Shown one piece after another: positions 24,980 to 32,274 of a stretch of DNA of 64,000 nucleotides. The stretch's first letter is position 1. Each line of letters starts with the position of its first letter. The stretch lies in NCBI RefSeq assembly GCF_027158205.1, contig NZ_JAPVLU010000007.1:124001-188000 (forward strand), given 5' to 3'. The notes beneath the pieces are model-generated. The model had not been told where the DNA came from. It searched no databases and saw nothing but the letters and a program-made list of their open reading frames with translations. Position numbers and translations under genes: made by a program. The stretch is from Streptomyces sp. H39-S7. Its GTDB lineage: Bacteria; Actinomycetota; Actinomycetes; Streptomycetales; Streptomycetaceae.

Positions 24980-25753
24980 ATGAAGACGGATCTGCGCGAC
25001 AAGGTAGTGCTGGTGACCGGGGCCTCCTCGGGGATCGGACGTGCCACGGCGCGGGCCTTCGGCGCCGAGGGCGCCCGGGTCGCGATCACCTACTACTCGA
25101 ACCTGGCCGGTGCCGAGGAGACGGCGGCGCAGGTCACCGCCGAGGGCGGCACCCCGCTGATCGTCCGCTACGACCTCAACGAGGAGCGGGTGATCCGGGA
25201 GGCCGTCGACCAGGTGGTGTCCGCCTGGGGCGGCATCGACGTGCTGGTGAACAACGCCGTCGTGTGGGGGGAGGCCATCCCCCGCCCCGGCCGGCCCATG
25301 CCCGCGTTCGAGGACGTCCCCGTCAAGCAGTGGCAGGAGGTCCTGCGGACCTCCGTCGACGCCGTCTACCACACGCTGCAGGCCGCGCTGCCCGCGATGC
25401 GCGGCCGCGAATGGGGCCGGGTGGTGATGCTCGGCGCGGGTCTGGCCGAGGCCGGCATGGTCGGCGGCGGGGCCTACGGCGCTGCCAAGTCCGGTCTGTA
25501 CGGGCTGCTGCGCAGCCTGGCCTGGGACCTGGGGCCGGAGAACATCCTGGTCAACATGGTCGTCCCGGGCCAGACCCTCACCGACACCGTTCTGCGCAAC
25601 GCCCCCGCCCCGATGCTGGAGGCGAAGGCCAAGACCCTCGCCTCCCAGCACCTGTCCACGCCGGAGGACGTCGCCAACACGATCGTGTTCCTCGGCTCGG
25701 CCGCCAACGGCAACATCAACGGCCAGGCCGTCAGGGTCACCGGCGGATCCTGA
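24980..25753 (+). CDS. Short-chain dehydrogenase-like protein lacking the catalytic serine
   Basis: A 257-residue SDR. The ATG at 24980 gives the canonical N-terminus MKTDLRDKVVLVTGASSGIG; the longer upstream frame crosses the divergent promoter. Cofactor motif GASSGIG (residues 14-20) and Tyr166-x3-Lys170 are intact, but the serine position is alanine (LGAG, Ala153) and NNAG has become NNAV. So, like one of the two SDRs on the other strand, it lacks part of the standard triad. It heads a plus-strand unit with P450 and ferredoxin. Reduced or altered reductase chemistry is inferred. Confidence 0.87.
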   Translation: MKTDLRDKVVLVTGASSGIGRATARAFGAEGARVAITYYSNLAGAEETAAQVTAEGGTPLIVRYDLNEERVIREAVDQVVSAWGGIDVLVNNAVVWGEAIPRPGRPMPAFEDVPVKQWQEVLRTSVDAVYHTLQAALPAMRGREWGRVVMLGAGLAEAGMVGGGAYGAAKSGLYGLLRSLAWDLGPENILVNMVVPGQTLTDTVLRNAPAPMLEAKAKTLASQHLSTPEDVANTIVFLGSAANGNINGQAVRVTGGS

Positions 25754-25820
25754 GCCGCAAAGGGCCTGCCGCCTATCAGTTCGCATTCGGCCACCAGGCC
25801 CCACACACAGGAGGTAGACC

Positions 25821-27044
25821 ATGGCGGAAGCCGACACCCGGCAGACCGAGCCGGAGGCCCCCGCTTACCCGATGCAGCGCACCTGCCCCTACCAGCCGCC
25901 GCAGGGCTACGAGCAGTTGCGGGAACAGGGGTCGCTGGCCCGCGTGACGCTGTTCGACGGGCGTACGGCCTGGGTCGTGGCGGGGAACACCGAGGGCCGG
26001 GCGCTGCTGCCGGACCCCCGGCTGTCCGTCGACGTCCGCAACCCCGACTTCCCGCTCATGGCGCCGCGCATCGAGGCGCAGCGCCAGCGGGCGACGCCGC
26101 TGATCGGCGTGGACGACCCGGAGCACGCCCGGCAGCGGCGGATGTCCATCCCGGGCTTCGGCATCCGGCGGATCAACGCGCTGCGACCGGAGATCGAGAA
26201 GATCGCGGACACCCTGATCGACAACATGACCGCGCAGGGCTCCTCCGCCGATCTGGTGGCGGAGTTCGCGCTGCCGCTGCCGTCGAAGGCGATCTGCCTG
26301 CTGCTGGGCATCCCGTACGAGGACCACGACTACTTCGCGGAGCGCTCGCGGCACGTGCTCTCCTCGTCGGGTGAGGAGCAGGCCGCGCAGGCCCAGCAGG
26401 CCTTCGGGGAGATCCTGCAGTACCTGTACGACCTGATCGGCGAGCGGGAGGCCGATCCGCGGGACGGGCTGCTGGACGAGCTGATCACCCAGCGGCTGCT
26501 CGAAGGAGCGGTGGACCGCAACGAGTTGGCGATGATCGCCACGGTGCTGCTGGTGTCGGGCCACGAGACGACCGCGAACATGATCGGCATCAGTGTGCTC
26601 ACACTGCTGGAACACCCCGAGCAACTGGCCGCGCTGCGCGCGGATCCCCAGCTGTTGCCGGGCGCGGTCGACGAGCTGTTCCGCTTCACGTCCATCGGCG
26701 ACACCCTGCCCCGGGTGGCGACGGAGGACATCGAGGTGGGCGGGCAGCTCATCAAGGCGGGTGACGGCGTCATCGTCTCCAACATGCTGATGAACCGCGA
26801 CCCGTCGGCGTTCGAGAACCCCGACCAGCTGGACATCCGGCGGGCGGCCGGACGGCATGTCGCGTTCGGCTTCGGCATCCACCAGTGCATCGGGCAGAAC
26901 CTGGCGCGGGCCGAGATGGAGATCGCCCTGAACCGGCTCTTCTCGCGGCTGCCGAACCTGCGGCTGGCGATCCCCGCGAGCGAGGTGCGGGGCAAGCCCG
27001 CCTTCGTCCTGCAAGGAGTGGAAGAACTTCCGGTGACCTGGTGA
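25821..27044 (+). CDS. Cytochrome P450 (CYP105/107-like class)
   Basis: A 407-residue bacterial class I P450. Start ATG follows AGGAGG at six bases. The I-helix motif is SGHETT (usual AGHETT/DT), the ExxR motif ELFR lies near residue 285, and the heme loop is FGFGIHQCIGQ with Cys356 as heme ligand. An oxygen-activating Thr is present. Electrons can come from the ferredoxin encoded 12 bp downstream. Probable hydroxylation or epoxidation of the cluster product. The N-terminus is rich in Pro and Glu with a CPYQPP sequence, common in this family. Confidence 0.95.
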   Translation: MAEADTRQTEPEAPAYPMQRTCPYQPPQGYEQLREQGSLARVTLFDGRTAWVVAGNTEGRALLPDPRLSVDVRNPDFPLMAPRIEAQRQRATPLIGVDDPEHARQRRMSIPGFGIRRINALRPEIEKIADTLIDNMTAQGSSADLVAEFALPLPSKAICLLLGIPYEDHDYFAERSRHVLSSSGEEQAAQAQQAFGEILQYLYDLIGEREADPRDGLLDELITQRLLEGAVDRNELAMIATVLLVSGHETTANMIGISVLTLLEHPEQLAALRADPQLLPGAVDELFRFTSIGDTLPRVATEDIEVGGQLIKAGDGVIVSNMLMNRDPSAFENPDQLDIRRAAGRHVAFGFGIHQCIGQNLARAEMEIALNRLFSRLPNLRLAIPASEVRGKPAFVLQGVEELPVTW

Positions 27045-27056
27045 GGGAGGCATGCC

Positions 27057-27251
27057 ATGCGTGTCAGCGTCGACAGTGAGCGGTGCGTGGGAGCGGCTCT
27101 GTGCACCATGACCGCCCCCAGCGTCTTCGAGCAGGACGACGAAGGCGTCAGCGCGGTCATCGCGGGCAGCGAGGACGGCGCCGGGGACCCGCGGGTGCAC
27201 GAAGCGGTACGGGTCTGCCCGGTGCAGGCCATCTCCGTGGCGGTGGAGTGA
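27057..27251 (+). CDS. [3Fe-4S]-type ferredoxin
   Basis: A 64-residue ferredoxin, normal length for those paired with Streptomyces P450s. Ligand cysteines are Cys11 and Cys17 in CVGAALC and Cys56 in VCPVQAI; the fourth cysteine of 4Fe-4S clusters is replaced by Ala, which gives a 3Fe-4S cluster. It starts 12 bp after the P450 stop with GAGGGAGG upstream and must be co-transcribed. It passes electrons from a ferredoxin reductase (not in the window) to the P450. Confidence 0.95.
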   Translation: MRVSVDSERCVGAALCTMTAPSVFEQDDEGVSAVIAGSEDGAGDPRVHEAVRVCPVQAISVAVE

Positions 27252-27279
27252 GCGAGTCCACCGTGGTGCGGTGAGGCGA

Positions 27280-27305
27280 GTGGGGTCCGGAATCCCGGAC
27301 CCCAC
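27280..27305 (+). terminator. Hairpin terminator after the ferredoxin gene
   Basis: Perfect 11-bp stem gtggggtccgg (27280-27290) with its complement at 27295-27305 and a four-base loop, ending the SDR-P450-ferredoxin unit. Confidence 0.85.
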
Positions 27306-27362
27306 TTCGCGTTCGAGCGGTCCTCGATCGGAACGATGGAAGTGCCTGGGTAAATAATTGGT

Positions 27363-28325
27363 ATGGAAATCCGCAGCTTGGACGGGGACGACCCGGCCAC
27401 CATCACCGCTCTCCTCCCCGGTTTCCGGGAGACGATGAGCCACGAACTTCCCGATGATCCACCGGTCACCGAGGCGTTGCTGGCCCGTCTCATGCAGCGC
27501 AGACATGGCACGGACCGGGTGGTGCTGGCGGCCTTCGACGGCGGAACGGCCGCGGGCTCGCTCAAACTCGGCCTGGACCTGGCGGAGTCCGCCGACGCAG
27601 GGCACGGATCCCTGTGGGTCTTCCCCGGATTCCGGCGCCGCGGCGCGGGCCGGCTGCTCATCGAGGCGGCTCGCAGCGAACTCGCCGACCGCGGTCGCAG
27701 CCTGCTGCTGCTGGACGCCCCGCACACCAACGCCTCGGAGAGCTTCGCCGCCGCGATCGGTGCCCGGTGCACCGTCACCAATCTCCGCAACCGGCTGCGG
27801 CTCGACGAGGAGGTCCGGGCGCGGCTGGACGGGTACGCCGACGGGAAGGTGCCCGGCTACCACCTCGCGTTCTGGCTCGGCGGCTGCCCCGACAACCTCG
27901 TGGACTCCTACGCGCTGGCCTGGGGCGAGCTGGACGTCCAGGTCAACGGGCAGGCCAGGATCGTGGCGCCGACCGCGGCCGATGTGCGCGCCCGGGAGGA
28001 GGAGGCGGCCCGTACCGGCCACCGCCAGTACACGGCCGCGGCCGTCGAGAACGGCACCGGAGCGGTCGTCGCGTACAGCACCCTCTACGTCCGCGACAGT
28101 CCGATGGCCGACGCCGGGGAGGTGCTGGTCCTCCCGGACCACCGCCGCCGCGGACTCGGCACGCTGACCAAGGCGTTCGCGACGGCCTGGGCGGCGCGGG
28201 AGAACCCGCGGCTCGCGCTGGTCCAGGCATGGAACGAGACGGAGAACGCGGCGATCGCCGCGCTCAACGGGAAGCTGGGTTTCGCAGCCGACTCGTCCTG
28301 GTCCACCTACGAGCTGAAGACCTGA
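27363..28325 (+). CDS. Two-domain GNAT N-acetyltransferase
   Basis: A 320-residue protein with two GNAT folds. Domain 1 (about 1-150) has the acetyl-CoA loop GFRRRGAGRLLIE; domain 2 (about 160-320) has PDHRRRGLGTLTKA and ends with WNETENAAIAALNGKLGF. Tandem GNATs include mycothiol synthase and many antibiotic or unknown acetyltransferases; the substrate is not known. An AT-rich box taaata at 27351-27356 lies seven bases upstream of the ATG and no ribosome site is visible, so the transcript is probably leaderless. It lies between a terminator and the SnoaL-like genes and may be a separate unit. Confidence 0.88.
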   Translation: MEIRSLDGDDPATITALLPGFRETMSHELPDDPPVTEALLARLMQRRHGTDRVVLAAFDGGTAAGSLKLGLDLAESADAGHGSLWVFPGFRRRGAGRLLIEAARSELADRGRSLLLLDAPHTNASESFAAAIGARCTVTNLRNRLRLDEEVRARLDGYADGKVPGYHLAFWLGGCPDNLVDSYALAWGELDVQVNGQARIVAPTAADVRAREEEAARTGHRQYTAAAVENGTGAVVAYSTLYVRDSPMADAGEVLVLPDHRRRGLGTLTKAFATAWAARENPRLALVQAWNETENAAIAALNGKLGFAADSSWSTYELKT

Positions 28326-28394
28326 CCAGCTGAACAGCGCAACACCTGAACACAACCATCATGTTCCACCGGTTACGGGGGAGGCAGGGAAATC

Positions 28395-29267
28395 ATGACA
28401 GTCGGATACATAGTCGGCGCGACGCCGACAAGGGTAGGTAACGCCGAAGTGGTCCGGGAGCTCTTCGAGGAGCTGCTGGCCGGGCACCGGTTCGAGGAGG
28501 CGGCGGAGCGGATCCACCCCGGCTACGTCGAGCACGACCCGCTGATCAGGTCACTGGGCGGAGGGCTGGTCGGCTTCTGGCGGACGATCGCCGCCGAGTT
28601 CGACGACCTGGAGGTGTCGGTCGAGAACCTGGTGCCGGACAACGACCGGGTGATGCTCTTCGTGACCTGGCGGGGACGCACCCGCGCCGGGGCGACGCAG
28701 GAGCTGCACACCGCTGAGCTCTTCCGTCTGGAGAGCGGCAAGGTGGCCGAGCACTGGGACGTGGTGGACCAGTCGGTGCTCGTACCGCTGGGGATCGGGC
28801 CCGTGGAGGGCGGCCAGCCGGCCGGCCCCGGCCTGGTCGGGCCGCACACCGATCTGGAGGAGGCCAACGCGGCGCTGGTGCTGGGCGCGTACCGCCAGGT
28901 GTTCAGCGAGCACCGGCTGGACCTGGCCGAGACGTATTACCACCAGAACTACGCCCATCACAATCTCAAGACGGACCAGGTTCCGGCCGGACTCGACGCC
29001 TTCAAGGCGTATTTCGCGGACAACATCGCCGCGTTCCCCGACCTGACGACGACGGTCGAGCACATCGTCGCCGACGGCGACCGCGTCATGGTCTTCGTGG
29101 TGTGGCGCGGCACGCTCACCGGCGCCTGGAGCGGCGGCGGGCCCTCGGACCAGGTACTGGAGATGCGCACCTGCGACCAGTTCCGTATCGCGGGCGGCAA
29201 GGTGGCGGAGCACTGGGAGGTCGTCGACTATCTGGCGCTGGAACAGGCCGGGCTGCCGACTCCGTGA
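28395..29267 (+). CDS. Double SnoaL-like domain protein, copy 1
   Basis: A 290-residue protein with two SnoaL/NTF2-like domains (about residues 12-128 and 150-283). Each carries the same landmarks: a YVEHDP or YAHHNL start, an aromatic-Asp segment, a DRVMxFVxWRG strand and a GKVAEHWxVVD end. SnoaL-like proteins include polyketide cyclases, hydroxylases and isomerases, with substrate bound in a conical cavity. The ATG follows GGAGGCAGGG. The next gene is a close full-length duplicate, and the two even share the 3' hairpin. Likely a cyclase/isomerase-like tailoring enzyme; exact reaction unknown. Confidence 0.85.
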   Translation: MTVGYIVGATPTRVGNAEVVRELFEELLAGHRFEEAAERIHPGYVEHDPLIRSLGGGLVGFWRTIAAEFDDLEVSVENLVPDNDRVMLFVTWRGRTRAGATQELHTAELFRLESGKVAEHWDVVDQSVLVPLGIGPVEGGQPAGPGLVGPHTDLEEANAALVLGAYRQVFSEHRLDLAETYYHQNYAHHNLKTDQVPAGLDAFKAYFADNIAAFPDLTTTVEHIVADGDRVMVFVVWRGTLTGAWSGGGPSDQVLEMRTCDQFRIAGGKVAEHWEVVDYLALEQAGLPTP

Positions 29268-29271
29268 CGGG

Positions 29272-29301
29272 ACGGGCCCGCCGGTCTGCCGGCGGGCCCG
29301 T
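29272..29301 (+). terminator. Hairpin terminator after SnoaL-like copy 1
   Basis: Perfect 13-bp stem acgggcccgccgg (29272-29284) with complement 29289-29301, loop tctg. Almost the same element follows copy 2, so the terminator was included in the duplication. Confidence 0.85.
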
Positions 29302-29409
29302 TACCGGGCCGGGGGGCCCGGAGCGATATCCGCAAACCGTCCGCACCATGCACAGGACCAAGCGAGATCAGGCATGACCGAGCACGACCAAGGGGGAGGC
29401 GGGGGAATC

Positions 29410-30282
29410 ATGACGTCCGGATACATCGTCGGAGCGACGCGGGAACGCGTGGGAAACGCCGAGGCAGTGCGGGAGCTGTTCGAGGAAATGGTGGGCCGGC
29501 ACCGTTTCGACGAGATCGCGGGGCGGATCTTTCCCGGCTACGTGGAGCACGATCCGCTGATCAGCTCCCTGCCCGGTGGGCTGGTGGACTTCTGGCGGAC
29601 CGTCGCGGCCGAGTTCGAGGACCTGGAAGTGAGGGTCGAGAACCTGGTGCCGGACAACGACCGGGTCATGCTCTTCGTGACCTGGCGGGGCCGCACCCGC
29701 TCCGGGGTGGCCGGGGCGCTGCACACCGCCGAGCTCTTCCGCCTCGAAGACGGTCTGGTGGCCGAGCACTGGGACGTGGTGGACAGGTCGGCGCTCGTCC
29801 CGCTGGGTATCGGGCCGGGGGAGGGTGCCCAGCCGGCCGGTCCTGGCCTCGTGGGTCCGCACAGCGACCTGGAGGTGGCCAACGCGGAGCTGGTACTGGG
29901 CGCGTACCGGGAGGTGTTCACCGAGCACCGGCTGGACATCGCCGACGAGTACTACCACCGCAACTACACGCACCACAACCTGAAGACGGACACCGTCCCG
30001 TCCGGACTCGACGCCTGCAAGGCGTTCGTCGCGGACAACATCGCCATGTTCCCGGACCTGACGGCCACGGTCGAACACATCGTGGCGGACGGCGACCGTG
30101 TGATGGTCTTCGTGCTGTGGCGCGGGACGCTGACCGGTAGGTGGAGCGGCGGCGAGCCCTCGGGCCGGGAACTGGTGATGCGCACCTGCGACCACTTCCG
30201 TATCGCGGGCCGCAAGGTGGCCGAACTCTGCGAGGTCGTCGACTATCTGCCCCTCCAGCAGGCCGGGTTGCCGACTCCGTGA
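29410..30282 (+). CDS. Double SnoaL-like domain protein, copy 2
   Basis: A 290-residue close paralogue of the preceding gene along its whole length (both begin M-T-x-GYIVGAT and end QAGLPTP). The ATG at 29410 is chosen because it aligns with the start of copy 1 and has a GGGGGAATC leader; an in-frame ATG at 29374 would add 12 residues. The second domain differs at a conserved place: EHWEVVDY of copy 1 is ELCEVVDY here, so a His-Trp pair lining the expected cavity mouth is lost. This points to divergence of function, or decay, in one domain. Confidence 0.83.
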   Translation: MTSGYIVGATRERVGNAEAVRELFEEMVGRHRFDEIAGRIFPGYVEHDPLISSLPGGLVDFWRTVAAEFEDLEVRVENLVPDNDRVMLFVTWRGRTRSGVAGALHTAELFRLEDGLVAEHWDVVDRSALVPLGIGPGEGAQPAGPGLVGPHSDLEVANAELVLGAYREVFTEHRLDIADEYYHRNYTHHNLKTDTVPSGLDACKAFVADNIAMFPDLTATVEHIVADGDRVMVFVLWRGTLTGRWSGGEPSGRELVMRTCDHFRIAGRKVAELCEVVDYLPLQQAGLPTP

Positions 30283-30287
30283 CGGGA

Positions 30288-30315
30288 CGGGCCCGCCGCT
30301 CTGCCGGCGGGCCCG
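30288..30315. terminator. Hairpin between SnoaL-like copy 2 and the MarR gene
   Basis: Stem cgggcccgccg (30288-30298) with complement 30305-30315, loop six bases. It sits between convergent genes directly at the MarR stop and can work in both directions. Confidence 0.75.
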
Positions 30316-30801
30316 CTACCGGGCCGGCGGGCGCAGGTCGGCGACGGCGTCCACGTACTTGATCAGCAGTCGGGCGAAGTGCAGCCGCTCGTGCTCGCTC
30401 CACTCGCGCGTGATGTGTTCGAACGCCTCGCGCTGGTGCCGGCGGAAGCGGGCCAGCATCTCGATGCCCTCCGGAGTGAGCTCCAGGATCGTGCGGCGGC
30501 CGTCGCGTTGGGAGGCGGCCCGGACCAGGTACCCGGACGTGATGCAGTCGGACACCATCCGGCTGGCGACCGACGGGTCCACCGCGAGGCGTTCGGCGAC
30601 GACCCCGACGGTGGTCTCCTGGCCGGGGACGTCGGCCGGGTCCTCCACGAGGGCGAGCACCAGGGTTCGGGTCATGTCCTTGCGGGAGACCGGGTTCTCG
30701 ACGTCCAGCAGCGCGGTGCGCCGCAACCGGGAGAAGGCCGGACCCACGGCGTCCAGCAGCGCCCCGGCCTGCGCCTTCTCGGTTCCGCTCTCGGAAGTCA
30801 T
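30316..30801 (-). CDS. MarR-family transcriptional regulator
   Basis: A 161-residue winged-helix regulator. Helices around GVVAERLAVDPSVASRMVSD form the DNA-reading unit and SQRDGRRTILELTPEG is the wing with the conserved Asp-Gly-Arg. The start ATG at 30801 is preceded very closely by GGAGGG. The gene is divergent from the quinone oxidoreductase and exporter genes, with a strong inverted repeat between them, the usual arrangement for a MarR repressor controlling an efflux or detoxification operon and responding to a small phenolic or quinone-like ligand. Confidence 0.9.
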   Translation of the reverse strand: MTSESGTEKAQAGALLDAVGPAFSRLRRTALLDVENPVSRKDMTRTLVLALVEDPADVPGQETTVGVVAERLAVDPSVASRMVSDCITSGYLVRAASQRDGRRTILELTPEGIEMLARFRRHQREAFEHITREWSEHERLHFARLLIKYVDAVADLRPPAR

Positions 30802-31142
30802 CCCTCCATGCTAGGCGCTGATCAACCGTGCGGGACCGCATCTGCCTGTCCGAAAGCACGTGTATGGCGTCACGTATGCCGGGCCGGGTTCCGGGCCGCC
30901 GCGGTCCAGGCCCGGTCCAGGTGAATTCAAGGCGCGGGTGAAACCGTTGGGTACGCGCGACCCGTGCGCCGCGGCGGCGGGGATCGGCTCCAGGAGAAGG
31001 GGGCCGGGTGATTCCGCGCTGTCGTGCATTTCTTGTGGACATGCATACATGTGCATGAGAGCATGTAGTTGCACCCCGTTTCCTGGGCGGAGTCGCCGGC
31101 AGACGCCGTGACTCGTCAAGACTTCCTAGTTGGGAGAACACC
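30802..31142. other. Divergent promoter region, MarR / oxidoreductase-exporter
   Basis: A 341-bp region with no gene. It holds promoters for both directions; the right part is unusually AT-rich around 31024-31065 and contains the MarR operator candidate listed separately. Confidence 0.6.
31040..31057. promoter_or_regulatory. Candidate MarR operator
   Basis: CATGCATACATGTGCATG contains the inverted arms CATGCA and TGCATG around a six-base spacer, about 85 bp upstream of the oxidoreductase start. A further GCATGT half-like element follows at 31061-31066. Size and symmetry fit MarR-family sites. Confidence 0.6.
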
Positions 31143-32120
31143 ATGCGAATCGTCCGCCACTACGAACACGGAGCCCCCAAGGTGCTGCGTGTCGAAGAGG
31201 CCGATAAGCCGCAGCCCGGCCCGGGAGAGGTGCTCATCCGCGCCGAGGCCATCGGCGTCACCTTCGCCGAGGTCCAGCGTCGGCAGGGCGTGCCGATCGG
31301 CGGCCACGCCGAGCTTCCCGGAGCCCCCGGCGGCGACGTCGCCGGCACGGTCGAGGCGCTCGGCGAGGGCGTCACCCATGTGAAGATCGGCGACCGCGTG
31401 GTCGGCGATGTCGACACCGGTGCCTACGCCGACTTCTGCACCACCCGGGCCGACTGGCTCATCAAGATCCCGGACAGCATGGACGCCGCCGAGGCGACCG
31501 CGCTGCCGAGCCCCGCCCAGACCGCGTACCACGCGCTCAAGGAGGCCGGCCAGCTCAAGCCCGGCGAGACCGTCCTGATCGACGCCGCCGCCGGCGGCGT
31601 CGGCCACCTCGCGGTGCAGATCGCCAAGGCGATGGGCGCCGGCAAGGTCATCGCCACCGCCAGCAGCCAGGCCAAGCTGGACTTCGTCCGCGAGCTGGGC
31701 GCCGACGTCACCATCAACTACACCGACGACGACTGGGACGAGCAGGTCAAGGCCGCCACCGACGGCAAGGGCGCCGACGTCGTCATGGAGACGGTCGGCG
31801 GCGACATCCTCCTCAAGAGCGTCCGGCTGACCGCCACCTTCGGCCGGCTGGTCTTCTACGGATCGGCGGCGGGCAACGTCCCGGAGATCAACATCCTGGC
31901 GCTGAGCCGGATGAAGACCATCGCGGGCTTCGCCCTGTACGCGCTGCTCTACTACAAGCCCGAGGTCATCGCAGCGGGCCAGCGCGACCTGCTCGAAATG
32001 ATCAGCTCCGGCAAGGTCAAGCCCATCATCCACGAGCGCCTGCCCCTCGAGGAGGCCGTGCGCGCGCACGAGCTCATGGAGGCCCGCTCGCAGTTGGGCA
32101 AGGTCGTCCTCATCCCGTAA
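31143..32120 (+). CDS. Zinc-independent quinone oxidoreductase (MDR superfamily)
   Basis: A 325-residue NADPH-dependent quinone reductase-like protein. N-terminal GroES-like domain with VLIRAEAIGVTFAEV and GDVAGTVEALGEGV; Rossmann motif AAAGGVGHLAVQIAK near residue 155; no zinc cysteines. Ends in SQLGKVVLIP. Preceded by GGGAGAACACC. It is the first gene rightward of the MarR divergent promoter and is followed by an MFS exporter, which suggests quinone detoxification or a tailoring reduction of an aromatic cluster product, with MarR control. Confidence 0.93.
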   Translation: MRIVRHYEHGAPKVLRVEEADKPQPGPGEVLIRAEAIGVTFAEVQRRQGVPIGGHAELPGAPGGDVAGTVEALGEGVTHVKIGDRVVGDVDTGAYADFCTTRADWLIKIPDSMDAAEATALPSPAQTAYHALKEAGQLKPGETVLIDAAAGGVGHLAVQIAKAMGAGKVIATASSQAKLDFVRELGADVTINYTDDDWDEQVKAATDGKGADVVMETVGGDILLKSVRLTATFGRLVFYGSAAGNVPEINILALSRMKTIAGFALYALLYYKPEVIAAGQRDLLEMISSGKVKPIIHERLPLEEAVRAHELMEARSQLGKVVLIP

Positions 32121-32274
32121 CTCTCGTCCCGCGACACTCTTGAAGCTCCCCGACCGGTGTCCCGCCCCAGCCCCCGGCTGCCGCGGGACTCCGGGCCGGG
32201 AGTCCGGCGGCCGGCCCGACCTCCCCCGTGGAAGGGCCGGCCCCCGGGGCCACGCCCCAGGAAAGGGCACTCCC

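Noticed and set aside
25776..28355. 859-codon minus-strand open frame across the P450, ferredoxin and GNAT genes
   Set aside because: Those three plus-strand genes have complete motifs; the antisense product is rich in Arg, Gln and His with no domain.
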